From assembly GCA_003220615.1 (NCBI GenBank), contig QHTB01000149.1, positions 54,018 through 118,017 of the forward strand: a DNA stretch of 64,000 bases, given 5' to 3'. Positions within the stretch are counted from its first letter, which is position 1; the number at the start of each line of letters is the position of its first letter. Origin of the DNA: Candidatus Rokuibacteriota bacterium (GTDB taxonomy: Bacteria; Methylomirabilota; Methylomirabilia; Rokubacteriales; CSP1-6). A program made the translations under genes and the position numbers. The notes beneath the pieces were generated by a model. The model had not been told where the DNA came from and did no database searches. It saw nothing but the letters and a program-made list of their open reading frames with translations. Below, one piece after another: positions 1 to 9,438 of this stretch.

Positions 1-408
1 GTGCTCTACAGCGCGGTCCACTATCCTGCGAACTACGGCTTCCTGCCCCGGACCTATTGCGAGGACGGGGACGCGCTCGATGCGCTGGTGCTTGGCCAGG
101 AGCCGGTCGTTCCCCTGTGCATCGTGCGGGCCCGCCCGATCGGCGTCATGGCGATGACCGACGAGAAGGGCCGAGACGACAAGATCATCGCGGTCCACGC
201 CGACGACCCCGAGTACGCGGTCTACCAGGACATCCGCGACCTTCCGCCCCACCGCCTCAAGGAGCTGGAACGATTCTTCCTGGATTACAAAGTGCTCGAG
301 GACAAGACCGTGAACGTGGAGGAGATGCGAGGCCGGGCCGACGCCGCCCGCGTCATCGCCGACGCCGAGACGCTCTACGCGGGATCCTTCACGGCCAGGA
401 GGCAGTGA
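1..408 (+). CDS. ppa: Inorganic pyrophosphatase, 5' end missing
   Basis: C-terminal 135 residues of a family I soluble inorganic pyrophosphatase, which hydrolyses PPi to two phosphates in the cytoplasm. The visible part opens with the family's [10 protein letters not shown] segment and carries the acidic active-site stretch [11 protein letters not shown], then DDKIIAV and the helix around [10 protein letters not shown]. About 40 N-terminal residues of a normal 170-180 residue enzyme lie left of the window, so the first codon here is not the start. The 3' end overlaps the convergent cyclase gene by 34 bases. Family assignment is firm. Confidence 0.93.
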   Translation: MLYSAVHYPANYGFLPRTYCEDGDALDALVLGQEPVVPLCIVRARPIGVMAMTDEKGRDDKIIAVHADDPEYAVYQDIRDLPPHRLKELERFFLDYKVLEDKTVNVEEMRGRADAARVIADAETLYAGSFTARRQ

Positions 409-2081
409 ACCGTCACCGGCTCCCGAGCGCCCTTCACGCGCTCGACCCGCCCCGGCGTCACCGTCACGAAGGACGAGACGCGCGACAAGAGATCGTCCGA
501 GAGCAGCACTTCACCGCCCGCCGTCAGCGTCTGGATCCGCGACACCATGTTCACGGCCGGCCCCACGACGCCGTACTTGAGGCGCTCGGGGCTGCCGATG
601 TTGCCGGCCACGACCGGGCCGAGGTGCAGCCCGATGCCCATGGCCAGCCGGGGAAGCCCCTGCGCCTGGTTCTCCTCGTCGAACGCGGCGAGCGCCTGTT
701 GCATCGCCCATGCGCAGCGCACGGCGCGCTCGGCGTCGTCGGGCCCGCTGAAGGGCGCGCCGAAGAGCACGAAGATGGCGTCGCCGATGAACTCGTCGAT
801 GGTGCCGGCGTGCTGGACGATCACGGGCGTCATCCGGGCCAGATAGCGGTTGAGGAGATCGATCATCGCCGCCGGTCCCAACTGCTCGGACAGCTCGGTG
901 AATCCGCGGAGGTCCGACATCAGCATGGCAACCTCGCGCACCTCGCCGCCGAGCCGAAGGGCGCCGCGATCGCGCAGCGCTCGCTCGGCCAGCTCGGGGC
1001 TGACGTAGCGCCCGAACGTCTCGCGGACGAAGTCGCGGTCGCGCAGCGCGTGGACCATGTCGCCCATGGCGCGAGCCAGCACGCCGATCTCGTCGCGGCT
1101 GCGGGGCGCGATCGTCACGTCGAGCTGGCCGTGTCGGATCCGGCGGGCCACGTCGGCGAGCTCGCGCAGGGGGCTCGCGATCCAGCGCGCCACCGCCACC
1201 CCGCCGGCGGCAGCCACCACAAGGGCCAGGATGCCGAGGCCCAGCGCGACCCGAGCTTCCGCGTCGATCTGCTGGGTGTAGTCGCGCTCCGGGACGACGA
1301 CCTCGACGAGCCAGGTCAGATCGCCCACCGTCATCGGGACGGCCCGGCCGAGATACCGTGTTCCCTGTTGCTCGAATTCGAACGTGGTCTGTTGCTCCGC
1401 GGCGGCGCGCCGTAGCGTCGCGCTGGCCAGCTCGGCATCGATGACCTCGGCCCGAGACGCCCCCGAGCCGCGACGGCCGACCAGGATGGTCCCCTGGCCG
1501 GTCGCGATGAAGACCCGCCCGTGCTTTGACACGCGCAGGTCTTCCAGCGTGCCGGCCAGTCGGTCGAGCAAGAAGTCGACCGTGAACACGCCCCGAACGT
1601 TGCCCTTGGCATCGAGCAGCGGCGCCGCGCACGTGATGCCGAGACCTCCGCCGGCGTAGAACTCGTAGGGCTCCGTCCACACCAGGTCACGCTTCGCCAC
1701 CGCGGCCTGGAAGTACGGGCGCTGCGTGGGCCGGTAGCCGTGGTCGTCCACTCGGCGGATCGCCTCACGCGACCCGTCGGGGAAGATTCGATCCTCCTCC
1801 AATCGGATCCGCGAGCCGACCGGAAAGCTGTGATTGGCGAAGATGTTGCCCCGGTCGTCGCGCTTGGCACCGAGGAAGTGATCGGTGCTGCTGCCGTAGC
1901 TCACCCAGCTCACGTTCTGGTGCGCGCTCAACACGGCCAGCGTGAATCGCTCGAGCGCTTCGGCATTGTCGGGATTGAGCTGGCCCTGCTTGGCGAGCAA
2001 GACACCGAGCCGCACGGTGGACTCGGCGTCCTCCAGCGCGCGATCGGCGTTGGCCGCGGTCAGCCGTACCGCCTGCAGCAT
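375..2081 (-). CDS. Membrane adenylate/guanylate cyclase with extracytoplasmic sensor and HAMP domain
   Basis: Class III nucleotide cyclase of 568 residues as read from the first available ATG. Residues about 1-270 look like a periplasmic dCache-type sensor ([17 protein letters not shown]). A membrane helix ([17 protein letters not shown]) follows at about 275-300, then HAMP ([13 protein letters not shown]). The catalytic domain occupies about 370-560, with metal-binding aspartates in MSDLRGFTE and DEFIGDAIF and the motif NMVSRIQ. It should make cAMP in response to an external ligand. A matching N-terminal membrane helix is encoded in frame upstream of this ATG but has no ordinary start codon, so the true N-terminus is uncertain. 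It is last in the leftward operon beginning at def. Confidence 0.88.
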   Translation of the reverse strand: MLQAVRLTAANADRALEDAESTVRLGVLLAKQGQLNPDNAEALERFTLAVLSAHQNVSWVSYGSSTDHFLGAKRDDRGNIFANHSFPVGSRIRLEEDRIFPDGSREAIRRVDDHGYRPTQRPYFQAAVAKRDLVWTEPYEFYAGGGLGITCAAPLLDAKGNVRGVFTVDFLLDRLAGTLEDLRVSKHGRVFIATGQGTILVGRRGSGASRAEVIDAELASATLRRAAAEQQTTFEFEQQGTRYLGRAVPMTVGDLTWLVEVVVPERDYTQQIDAEARVALGLGILALVVAAAGGVAVARWIASPLRELADVARRIRHGQLDVTIAPRSRDEIGVLARAMGDMVHALRDRDFVRETFGRYVSPELAERALRDRGALRLGGEVREVAMLMSDLRGFTELSEQLGPAAMIDLLNRYLARMTPVIVQHAGTIDEFIGDAIFVLFGAPFSGPDDAERAVRCAWAMQQALAAFDEENQAQGLPRLAMGIGLHLGPVVAGNIGSPERLKYGVVGPAVNMVSRIQTLTAGGEVLLSDDLLSRVSSFVTVTPGRVERVKGAREPVTVHCLLAVKDPA

Positions 2082-2233
2082 CGCGGCGTCGAGCAGGGCA
2101 CGCGAGCTGGCTCGCTGCGCGACCCAGGCGAGACCGCCGATGACGGCACCGGTGAGCCCGGTGAGCAGGACGACGAGCCCGACGAGCGCAAGCGTGAACG
2201 GAGGACGGCGGCGCGGACGACCGGTGGAAGCTA
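2082..2233 (-). other. In-frame upstream extension encoding the cyclase's missing first membrane helix
   Basis: The cyclase frame stays open upstream of 2081 and reads a basic stretch (PRRRPP), then a hydrophobic run (FTLALVGLVVLLTG...GLAWVAQ), the expected signal anchor for a Cache receptor. No ATG, GTG or TTG occurs in this frame back into the end of the M48 gene. The real start could be a rare codon, or one base may be wrong in the assembly. That it is translated is inference from hydropathy and family architecture. Confidence 0.5.
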
Positions 2234-3508
2234 CCGCTCGAGCTCCCCGAGGTACTCCCTCACTCGTTTGGCGTCGGCCGCGTCCGGTTTGAGGGCGAGG
2301 TACCTCTCGAAGGCGGCCCGGGCCTGGGCCGGCTCCTTCTGCTGGTAGTAGAGCAGGCCGAGCTGCCGGAACGGATCCGGATACGCGGGATCGAGCGCCG
2401 CCGATTGCTCGTAACTCTCCCGCGCCATCCGTGATTCGGTGTCGCGCTCGGCTTTGCTCTTCGCGCGCTGCGACTGCAAGCGGTGAAGCTCGCCGTCGTA
2501 GAGGTGGGCGATCGCGTCCTTGGGGGACGCCTTGAGGACGCGCTCGAGCTGTTTCTTGGCCAGCGGGAAGCGCCCCGCCTGGATGTCGAGCGCCGCGTTC
2601 TCGCGCACGACCGCCCGCATCCTCTCCTCGAAGTCGTCGGTGCTCTTGACCAGATCCGTCCGCTTGGCGTCCTCTCCGTAGACCTTCCGGAGCTGGTGGA
2701 GAGCTACATCGAAGCTCTCTTGCAACCGCGCCGGGTTGCCGTAGAAGAACGCCTCCAGCGGACCGCGGCCGGCCGCTTCATCGCGCAGGAGCTTGAAGAG
2801 CTTCAGCGACTCCTTCGGATCGTAGCCGGCCCGAACGAGCGCGGCCATTCCGCCGACGTCGGCCTGACGCTCGAGGTCCCGGCCGTAGCCGTTGATGGCC
2901 GTGACCGCTGCGATCTTGAGCCCGAGACCCAGGATGGCGTTGGCGGTCCGACTGAGCACCGCCGCGCCGACGAACTGGTCCCGCCGGTCCACGATGGCGC
3001 TCGGCGGCGTCCCCAGAGAGGTCACCGTGTCGCGGAGCTTGTTGAGGATCTTCGCGCTGTCGCCACCGCCGCTGAAGACGAGGTAATGCCGCTCGTACAC
3101 GTGCGTGACCTCGTGGCCGAGGATCGTCGCGAGCTGCGCCTCGTTCTCGAGACGGCTCAGGAGCCCGGTGTGGAGGAAGACACGGCCCTCGGGCATCGCG
3201 AACGCCGCCAGGGTCGGGTCACGGAGGACGACCAGCTTGATGACGGGTCCGTCGGGCCCGACGTCGCCCGGGGTGAGCTTGGCGGCCACACGGCCGAGGT
3301 ACTCGTCGAGGCGCGGATCTTCGTAGATCGTCACCCGCGTGAGGAGGCTCTCCTCCTCGCGCTCGGCCTCGCTCCACAGTCGGCGTTCCTCGGGCGACGG
3401 CGTGAACGGAGTTCGCCCGGCGTCGATGGGTGGGACGCGGGCGGTGCACGAGACGGCGATCAGACCGACCAGCAACGCCCCCACCAGGGAGGCGGCACTC
3501 CTGCTCAC
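2231..3508 (-). CDS. M48-family zinc metalloprotease lipoprotein with TPR tail
   Basis: 425 residues, GTG start one base after the SirB1-like stop. A lipoprotein signal ends in LIAVSC, with the Cys about residue 21. The peptidase carries the zinc motif HEVTH at about 131-135 and a downstream glutamate in RDLERQADVGG as third ligand. The C-terminal third (about 300-425) is built of TPR-like helices (YEQSAALDPAYPDPFRQLG). The architecture matches BepA/LoiP-type periplasmic proteases that act on outer-membrane proteins, and a role in envelope quality control is inferred. It is followed directly by the cyclase gene. Confidence 0.88.
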   Translation of the reverse strand: MSRSAASLVGALLVGLIAVSCTARVPPIDAGRTPFTPSPEERRLWSEAEREEESLLTRVTIYEDPRLDEYLGRVAAKLTPGDVGPDGPVIKLVVLRDPTLAAFAMPEGRVFLHTGLLSRLENEAQLATILGHEVTHVYERHYLVFSGGGDSAKILNKLRDTVTSLGTPPSAIVDRRDQFVGAAVLSRTANAILGLGLKIAAVTAINGYGRDLERQADVGGMAALVRAGYDPKESLKLFKLLRDEAAGRGPLEAFFYGNPARLQESFDVALHQLRKVYGEDAKRTDLVKSTDDFEERMRAVVRENAALDIQAGRFPLAKKQLERVLKASPKDAIAHLYDGELHRLQSQRAKSKAERDTESRMARESYEQSAALDPAYPDPFRQLGLLYYQQKEPAQARAAFERYLALKPDAADAKRVREYLGELER

Positions 3509-3509
3509 G

Positions 3510-4340
3510 TCAGTTCAGCGCGGCGAGCCGCTGGCGAACCTGCCGGAGCTGGTGGCGTACGGCGTCGGCGTCCTCGGCCTTCGGACACCGGGTGAGATAG
3601 CGCTCCCAGTCGCTCACGCCCTTGTGGAAATGACCGAGCCGCACGTGGACGGCGCCGCGGTCGCGGAAGTGGGCGGCGGCGCTGCCGTCGAGGATCAGCA
3701 GCCGATCGTAGACCGCGAGCGCCTTCGTCCATTCGCGTCGTTGGGCGTAGATCGACTTGAGGTTCATCAGCATGCGCGTGAGGATCTGCCGCTTGGTCAC
3801 CGGGGCCAGGTGCTGCTCGGTGATCGGCGCCCGTCGCCCGAGCGCGCGCGCCACCACTTCGGCCGCCCGCTCTGGCGTCAGCAAGGCGCCGCCGTCGAAG
3901 GGATCGAGCAGCACGGGATCGGGGCCCACGTCCGCCCGCACCACGAAGTGCCCGGGCAGCCCCACACCGTGGATGTGCAGGCCCACGCGCCGGCCCACCT
4001 CTATCATCAGCACGGAGAGCGTGATCGGAATGCCGAGCCGGCGGTCGAGCACGTCGTTCAGGCAGCTATTGCGCGGATCGTAGTAGTCGTTGCCGTTGCC
4101 GCCGAAGCCTTCCTCCTCGAAGAGGAACTCGCGCAGCCGGTGGAGCGCCTTCACCGAATCGCCCACGGCGCCGGCGCCTGACCGGATGGCCAGGATGTCG
4201 AGACGTTGCTGCTCACGCGGCGCCACGATGTCGGGATGCTCGACGCGGGCGATCTCGAACGCGCCCAGGGCCAGGTCGATCTCAGGCTCGGCGCCGCAGA
4301 CGGCGTCGCGGAACGCCCGGAGCGCGTCGTCGATCAGCAT
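3510..4340 (-). CDS. SirB1-like transglutaminase-fold protein with TPR
   Basis: 276 residues, ATG start overlapping the ferritin-like gene by 7 bases. The N-terminal two thirds match the SirB1/transglutaminase-like core: DYYDPRNSCLNDVLDRR with a cysteine, LGIPITLSVLMIEVGRR, and the His-containing GLPGHFVVR. The C-terminal part has TPR-type helices (KALAVYDRLLIL). Members are widespread in bacteria but their reaction is unsettled, so no substrate is named. It sits between the ferritin-like and M48 genes, in the same operon as def. Confidence 0.82.
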   Translation of the reverse strand: MLIDDALRAFRDAVCGAEPEIDLALGAFEIARVEHPDIVAPREQQRLDILAIRSGAGAVGDSVKALHRLREFLFEEEGFGGNGNDYYDPRNSCLNDVLDRRLGIPITLSVLMIEVGRRVGLHIHGVGLPGHFVVRADVGPDPVLLDPFDGGALLTPERAAEVVARALGRRAPITEQHLAPVTKRQILTRMLMNLKSIYAQRREWTKALAVYDRLLILDGSAAAHFRDRGAVHVRLGHFHKGVSDWERYLTRCPKAEDADAVRHQLRQVRQRLAALN

Positions 4341-4996
4341 CCCGGAGCGTGGTGGATGCCGGCGGTGGTGAGCGCCGCCCGCTGCAGCTCGTCGGCCAGC
4401 TGGAGCGTGCGCCGCGCCGCCTGTCGGGCCGCCGCCTGAGCGTCGGCCGTCGTGGCGAGGCGCAGGAGCAGCTCGCGGCCGAGCTCCTGGTGATAGCGCT
4501 CGTCGGGCTCGATGACGTCGCGATAGAGCGCGGCCGTCTCCCGGTCCCCCGCCCGCTCACAGAACTCGATGAACTGCCGGTTCTTGACGACGGCGATGGC
4601 CTCGCGCGTGAACTGACCGGCGGCCACGCGCTCGACAGTCGTCTTGAGCGAGTCGAGATAGTTGAACAGCGGCCCGTAGCCCTTGCCCAGTGGATTGGCG
4701 TAGGCGGTGGCGGGAACGCCGAGAGCGCGCAGGCGGTCGCGGATCATGCGGAAGTGCTTGGCCTCGTCTCCAGCCTGGCGGGCGAAGGCCATTTTCACGT
4801 CGACGTCGTCGGTGACGACCAGCCAGCGCGCCGCGATCTCGGTGGCCTCGATCTCGTTCTTGAGGGCGACCTTCAGGAGGTTGACGACGTTGAGCTCGCC
4901 CTCCACCTCGGGCTTGAGGGTGTCGTCCGGCGCGAGGCGGTCGAGAAGGACGCGGTTCTCGGCGCCAAGCGTGGCGACGAACTCCTCGGCGATCAC
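4334..4996 (-). CDS. Ferritin-like di-iron protein
   Basis: 220 residues, GTG start overlapping the upstream stop as GTGA. It reads as a four-helix ferritin-like domain with paired metal-ligand motifs: glutamates in KNEIEATEIA (about 47-55), DEAKH (E78, H81), QFIEFCE (about 140-146) and DERYH (E165, H168). Spacing fits a di-iron rubrerythrin/ferritin-like fold, without a C-terminal rubredoxin domain. It could be an oxidase, hydroxylase or iron-handling protein, and nothing in the sequence decides which. Confidence 0.75.
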   Translation of the reverse strand: MIAEEFVATLGAENRVLLDRLAPDDTLKPEVEGELNVVNLLKVALKNEIEATEIAARWLVVTDDVDVKMAFARQAGDEAKHFRMIRDRLRALGVPATAYANPLGKGYGPLFNYLDSLKTTVERVAAGQFTREAIAVVKNRQFIEFCERAGDRETAALYRDVIEPDERYHQELGRELLLRLATTADAQAAARQAARRTLQLADELQRAALTTAGIHHAPGC

Positions 4997-5346
4997 GGGG
5001 CGACACCTTCCCGGAGCAGCGAGGGCAGCTCCGCCGTCAGCGTTTCCTTCGTCACCACTCGGGCGCAGCGGGCATGCCAGGGCTGGGTCTCGCGGGCGAG
5101 CGCGTGCGTCGTGAAGGCGAGCACGGGAACGCCAGCGCGCTCGGCGGCGTCGAAGATGCGCGCGTAGTCGAAGCCCCCGGTCAGATCGAGGAGGAGGAGA
5201 CGGGGCCCGTCGACGCTCGTCTCGACCTCGTCGACGGTGCGGGCGATGACCAGGGGCACGCCGGCCAGGCGAGCGGTCTCACGGATACGGGCGACGAAGA
5301 AGAGGTCCTTGACGACGGCGAGGACCTCGGGCGAACCGCCCTTCAT
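4993..5346 (-). CDS. Small receiver-like domain protein
   Basis: 117 residues, one compact alpha/beta domain. A hydrophobic strand ends in acidic LLLLDLTGG, where a response-regulator phospho-acceptor Asp would sit (about residue 55). VPVLAFTTH then matches the strand with the conserved Thr, and VVTKETL gives a Lys near the usual position. There is no output domain, and the N-terminal acidic pair is absent, so phosphorylation is doubtful. It lies 3 bases after def and overlaps the ferritin-like gene. Confidence 0.6.
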   Translation of the reverse strand: MKGGSPEVLAVVKDLFFVARIRETARLAGVPLVIARTVDEVETSVDGPRLLLLDLTGGFDYARIFDAAERAGVPVLAFTTHALARETQPWHARCARVVTKETLTAELPSLLREGVAP

Positions 5347-5349
5347 GCC

Positions 5350-5898
5350 CTAATCGCTCTGCTCACGGACGCCGAGCCAGTACCTCTGCCACTCGGCAAT
5401 GTGGGAGAGAGTGGACAGGTCACGCATGCGATCGATGTACACGTGCCCGTTGAGATGGTCGGTCTCGTGCTGGGCGACGCGAGCGAAGAAGTCCTTGGCG
5501 TCGACGACCTGACGCGAGCCTTCACGGTCGAGATACTCGAGCCGCACTGCCGTGTAGCGCGGCACCACGCCCCGCATGTCGGGAACCGACAGGCAGCCCT
5601 CCCAGCCCTCGTCCATCTCGTCGGTCAGCGGCGTGACGATGGGATTGATGACGACGGTGAGCGGAATTTCCGGGGCTTCGGGATAGCGCGGGTTGGCCTG
5701 GACCTCGATGACGGCGATGCGCTTGAGGACGTGGACCTGATTGGCGGCGAGTCCTGCACCGTTGTACTCGCGCATCGTCTCGATCATGTCGTCGATGAAC
5801 TGCTGCGTCGAGGGGGTTCGAATCTCCGCCGGGGAGAGCGCTCGCGCCTGCTGTCGCAAGACGGGATGACCAAGCCGCGCGACCTTCAGAATCGCCAT
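5350..5898 (-). CDS. def: Peptide deformylase
   Basis: 182-residue Fe/Zn enzyme that removes the N-formyl group from nascent proteins. All three family motifs are present: GAGLAANQV (about 48-56), EGCLSV with the metal-binding Cys (about 100-105), and QHETDHLNG with two metal-binding His and the catalytic Glu (about 142-150). Length is normal for type 1 enzymes. First gene of the leftward run to the cyclase; GAGG precedes the ATG very closely. Confidence 0.96.
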   Translation of the reverse strand: MAILKVARLGHPVLRQQARALSPAEIRTPSTQQFIDDMIETMREYNGAGLAANQVHVLKRIAVIEVQANPRYPEAPEIPLTVVINPIVTPLTDEMDEGWEGCLSVPDMRGVVPRYTAVRLEYLDREGSRQVVDAKDFFARVAQHETDHLNGHVYIDRMRDLSTLSHIAEWQRYWLGVREQSD

Positions 5899-5908
5899 GA
5901 CCTCGGAA

Positions 5909-5917
5909 ATTGTAGCA
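5909..5917 (-). promoter_or_regulatory. Possible extended -10 promoter upstream of def
   Basis: On the minus strand TGCTACAAT fits an extended -10 box (TG-n-TACAAT) 10 bases before the def ATG. No good -35 is visible 17-18 bases further up. It would give a very short leader for the def operon. Confidence 0.35.
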
Positions 5918-5946
5918 CGTAGGTGCGAGGTCGCGACGAGCGAGCG

Positions 5947-6927
5947 CTACTTCGTCTCGATGCGGCCGACCCGGCGTACCCCGGCGGCGAGCCGGCGCGC
6001 ATCGGCGTCGAAGAAGCGCTGAAACTCTTCCCCTTGCTTGAACACGATCGGGGTCTCGAGTTTGTCCATGGCGCCCTTGAAATCTGGATCGGCGACCACC
6101 TGCCGCATCGCGTCGCGCAGCCGGGTCAGGATCGGCTCGGGCGTCCCCTTCCCCGCGAACACTCCGGCCCAGATATAGAACTCGGCGTCCGGATAGCCGA
6201 GCTCCTTGAACGTGGGCACGTCGGGCAACGACGCCACGCGCGCCTCGCCCCAGCCGGCGAGCGCACGCAGCTTCCCGGCCTTGAGGTGGGGGAGGACGAC
6301 GGCTGGCCCGGACGCCAGCGCATCCACGTGGCCGCCCAGGATCGCGGTGAGCGCGGGCCCGGCGCCGGCATAGGGCACGTGGCGCAGCTTCACGTTGGCC
6401 GCGTGCTCGAGGAGCGCCATCGCCATGTGGAGGGTTCCGTAAACGCCCGACGAGCTGTAGGAGATCTGCCCGGGCCTCTTCTGGGCGTCCTCGATGAATT
6501 CCCGCGCCGTCTTCCACGGGCTCTCGGCGCGGACCACCAGGACCGTCGGGTCGGCGGAGACCAGGGCAATCGGGGCGAACTGCTCGACGGTGAAGGCCGG
6601 CGGCCGGCCGAAGATCTTGTCGGCCTCGGGAATGATCGAGATCGAGGACAGCGCGAGCAGCAGCGTGTAGCCGTCGGGCCGGCTCGTCGCCACGTACTGC
6701 ATGCCCACCGCGCCGGCGGCGCCCGTCTTGTTGACGACACCGACAGGCGTCTTGAGGATCTTCTCCAGCGACGCGCCCACCGGCCGCGCAGTCAGGTCGG
6801 CAACGCCGCCGGGCGGGAACGGCGCCACCAGCGTGATGGGCCGCGTCGGATAGCTCTCCTGAGCACCGGCGATGCCGGCCACCACGGCCAGCGCCACGAC
6901 GCCGACGAGGACGCGGGCACGCCTCAT
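5947..6927 (-). CDS. tctC: TctC/Bug-type solute-binding protein
   Basis: 326 residues. Signal peptide with the cut near AGIAGAQ, then the family opening YPTRPITLVAPFPPGG and the central GPALTAILGGHVD region. It is the periplasmic binding protein of a tripartite tricarboxylate transporter, taking up a di- or tricarboxylate or a related organic acid; the ligand cannot be read from sequence. AAGGAG stands 8 bases before the ATG, which overlaps the tctA stop as ATGA. Gene order is tctB-tctA-tctC. Confidence 0.92.
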   Translation of the reverse strand: MRRARVLVGVVALAVVAGIAGAQESYPTRPITLVAPFPPGGVADLTARPVGASLEKILKTPVGVVNKTGAAGAVGMQYVATSRPDGYTLLLALSSISIIPEADKIFGRPPAFTVEQFAPIALVSADPTVLVVRAESPWKTAREFIEDAQKRPGQISYSSSGVYGTLHMAMALLEHAANVKLRHVPYAGAGPALTAILGGHVDALASGPAVVLPHLKAGKLRALAGWGEARVASLPDVPTFKELGYPDAEFYIWAGVFAGKGTPEPILTRLRDAMRQVVADPDFKGAMDKLETPIVFKQGEEFQRFFDADARRLAAGVRRVGRIETK

Positions 6928-8453
6928 AGCTCTTCTCCTTTTTCGGCCATCGCCATCCGCTCACGCCAGTCGAAGCCGTGCGTGATGAGTGATTTGAGGC
7001 TCAGCAGGACGAGGAGGACGCCGACGGCGAGCAAGGTCGTGGCGATCGGGCGCGTGAGGAAGATCGCGTACTGCCCGTCGGACATCGCGAGCGACTGGCG
7101 CAGCGCCATCTCGATCATGGGCGCCAGGATCACGCCGAGCACGATCGGCGCCGGCTCGAACTCGAGCTTGCGCAGCAGGTAGCCGACCAGCCCCATCACG
7201 AGCATGATCCAGACGTCGACCACGCTCGAGTTGACCGCGTAGACGCCGAGGATGCAGAAGACGAGGATCCCGGGATAGAGCAGCGGGTACGGCACGCGCA
7301 GCAGGTTCACGAAGACGCCGACGAGCGGCAGGTTGAGGATCAGCAGCACGACGTTCCCGACGTACATCGACGCGATGAAGCCCCAGAAGAGCTCGGGCTG
7401 CTGCTTGATGAGGAGCGGCCCCGGCGACACGCCGTGCACCATCATCGCCGCCAGCATCACGGCGGGGATCGGCCCCGAGGGAACGCCGAGGGCCAGCATG
7501 GGCACGAACGCGCCGGAGGTGGCCGAGTTGTTGGCCGACTCAGGGCCGGCCACTCCGGCCACCGCGCCCTGCCCGAACTCCTCCGGTCGCCGGGCGAGCC
7601 GTCGCTCCACCGCATACGACACGAACGACGAGATGATGTGCGCCGAGCCCGGGATGATCCCGATCAGGAAGCCGAGCACCGTGCCACGCCAGATGGGCCA
7701 GTTCGCGTCCTTCCACTCCTGGCGCGACGGCAGCAGCTCACGCAGCGTCGGCTTGATGACGGCCGGCGGCGTTTCCTGGCCGGCGGTGGCGAGGATCTCA
7801 GAAAGGCCGAAGAGGCCGACGGCGACGGGCACGACGCCGATCCCGTCGCCCAGCTCGACCACGCCGTAGGCGAACCGGAAGTACCCGGTCATCTGATCGA
7901 TGCCGATCATGCCGAGGAGGAGGCCGAGCGTCGCCATCGCCAGCGCCTTCACCATCGACCCGCTCGACATGTACGCGAGCACCAGGAGCCCCAGGATCAG
8001 CAGCGCGAAGTACTCGGGCGGTCCGAACCTCAGCGCGAACGACGCCAGCGGCGGAGCCAGGAACATGAGCGCGACGACGCTGACGGTCCCCGCGACGTAG
8101 GAGCCGACCGCGGCGATGGCGAGCGCCGCCCCTGCCCGCCCCTTGCGGGCCATCGCATACCCGTCGATGCACGTCATCACCGACGCGGCCTCGCCGGGAA
8201 TACGCATGAGGATCGACGTGGTCGAGCCGCCGTACATCGCGCCGTAGTAGATGCCGGCCAGCATCACGATCGCCTTGGTGGCGTCGAGACCGAAGGTCGC
8301 CGGAAGCAGGAGGCTGATGCCGGCGAGCGGACCGACACCTGGCAGCACGCCCACGATGGTCCCGACGACGCAACCCACGAACGCGTAGAGCAGCACCGGC
8401 GGGGAGAGCGCGACGGAGAAGCCGAGGAGGAGGTTGTGAACGGTCTCCGTCAT
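6924..8453 (-). CDS. tctA: Tripartite tricarboxylate transporter large permease
   Basis: 509 residues with about twelve membrane helices. Family signatures are GVLPGVGPLAG near residue 38, LPATFGLD, GMYGGSTTSIL with IPGE (about 75-90), and the internal repeat GVPSGPIPAVMLAAMM with its preceding ANNSATSGAFVPML. It is the sodium- or proton-coupled transmembrane subunit working with TctB and TctC. Ten bases separate it from tctB and four are shared with tctC. Confidence 0.94.
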   Translation of the reverse strand: MTETVHNLLLGFSVALSPPVLLYAFVGCVVGTIVGVLPGVGPLAGISLLLPATFGLDATKAIVMLAGIYYGAMYGGSTTSILMRIPGEAASVMTCIDGYAMARKGRAGAALAIAAVGSYVAGTVSVVALMFLAPPLASFALRFGPPEYFALLILGLLVLAYMSSGSMVKALAMATLGLLLGMIGIDQMTGYFRFAYGVVELGDGIGVVPVAVGLFGLSEILATAGQETPPAVIKPTLRELLPSRQEWKDANWPIWRGTVLGFLIGIIPGSAHIISSFVSYAVERRLARRPEEFGQGAVAGVAGPESANNSATSGAFVPMLALGVPSGPIPAVMLAAMMVHGVSPGPLLIKQQPELFWGFIASMYVGNVVLLILNLPLVGVFVNLLRVPYPLLYPGILVFCILGVYAVNSSVVDVWIMLVMGLVGYLLRKLEFEPAPIVLGVILAPMIEMALRQSLAMSDGQYAIFLTRPIATTLLAVGVLLVLLSLKSLITHGFDWRERMAMAEKGEEL

Positions 8454-8463
8454 CGGCGAGCGG

Positions 8464-8907
8464 TCAGAGCCCGAACGGGCCGCGCGGCAGCGGCACGCGA
8501 AGGAGCGTGTCGAAGAGCAGGTACGAACCGGCGGCGAGCGCGACGGCCAGCGTCAGCGTCACGAACACGCCCTGGCGCTCGATCACGCCGATGAGGAAGC
8601 CGAGCGCAATCGCCATCGTGAGCCGATAGCCGAGGCGCTCCAGCGCGATCGCCGCGAACGCGCACGTGCCGAGGATGGCCGCGGCGTGGCGCCATTCAGA
8701 CCAGCCGACTGCGCCGAGGCCGCGCGAGGCACCGCCATACGCACCGACGAGAATCGCGAAGACGAGCAAAGCGAGGGCGAGCAGCACCGGCATGTAGGCC
8801 GGACCTGGGTTGTGGAGCGATCCGAGCGGGAGCTTACGGCTCTCGAACAACACGACGACGGCGAGCACGCCAAGCGCGACGGCGGCCGCCCGATTCGTGG
8901 TCAGCAT
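8464..8907 (-). CDS. tctB: Tripartite tricarboxylate transporter small permease
   Basis: 147 residues from the ATG at 8907; a longer reading to 8973 adds a non-hydrophobic Gly/Cys/Pro-rich leader unlike the family. Four hydrophobic segments (AAAVALGVLAVVVLF, PVLLALALLVFAILV, AAAILGTCAFAAIAL, and the C-terminal VTLTLAVALAAGSYLLF) fit TctB (DUF1468). First gene of the transporter operon. The 156 bases upstream (8908-9063) show no further gene. Confidence 0.85.
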   Translation of the reverse strand: MLTTNRAAAVALGVLAVVVLFESRKLPLGSLHNPGPAYMPVLLALALLVFAILVGAYGGASRGLGAVGWSEWRHAAAILGTCAFAAIALERLGYRLTMAIALGFLIGVIERQGVFVTLTLAVALAAGSYLLFDTLLRVPLPRGPFGL

Positions 8908-9063
8908 CGCGACGGATAGTACATCATCTGGGCACGGGCACCCGGGCTCGCGCCCGCCCGTGCCCCGCCGCAATCATTGTCGGCGATCACTCCACCGCCC
9001 GGTCAGAGTTGCGACTGCACGTGACGCTGTCCCTGCCCTGGAACCGGGCGTGATTACCTCTCG

Positions 9064-9438
9064 TCAACGATAGCCGACGAGCTCCAGAAGGTTACCGTCG
9101 GGATCGAGGAAGTAGAGGCAGTCGTGGTCGCCCCAATCGATGGGGGCGTGGTACGGGATCCCCTGGGCTTCGAACAGCTCGAGGGCGCTCTCGAGCTCGG
9201 CGTACTCCACCAGGAAGGCGTGATGCGACTTGCCGAGCGGATTGTCGATCTGCTCGCGCCCGCCTGGTCGCCGATCCGCCTTGAGGAAGAGCGCGCAGGC
9301 GCCATCGCCATAACGCAGGAGCACCTGGTCGGGCAGCCGCATCTGTACCGTCATGCCGAGGACATCCGTGTAGAACCGCTCGGCGCGCGCGAGGTCGGCG
9401 ACGTCGACGCCGAAGTGATCGAGGTGACGCAATCTCAT
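9064..9438 (-). CDS. VOC/glyoxalase-fold protein
   Basis: 124 residues, one vicinal-oxygen-chelate module pair: LRHLDHFGVDVADLARAERF with the first His, KSHHAFLVE in the middle, and DPDGNLLELVG at the end with the usual metal-binding Glu. Such proteins include dioxygenases, lyases and resistance proteins; the substrate is not evident. ATG overlaps the upstream stop (9435-9438). Confidence 0.8.
   Translation of the reverse strand: MRLRHLDHFGVDVADLARAERFYTDVLGMTVQMRLPDQVLLRYGDGACALFLKADRRPGGREQIDNPLGKSHHAFLVEYAELESALELFEAQGIPYHAPIDWGDHDCLYFLDPDGNLLELVGYR

Noticed and set aside
5810..5835. tRNA T-loop-like GGGGGTTCGAATCTCC
   Set aside because: It lies inside def and encodes AEIRTPS on the minus strand; no acceptor stem or anticodon arm fits around it.
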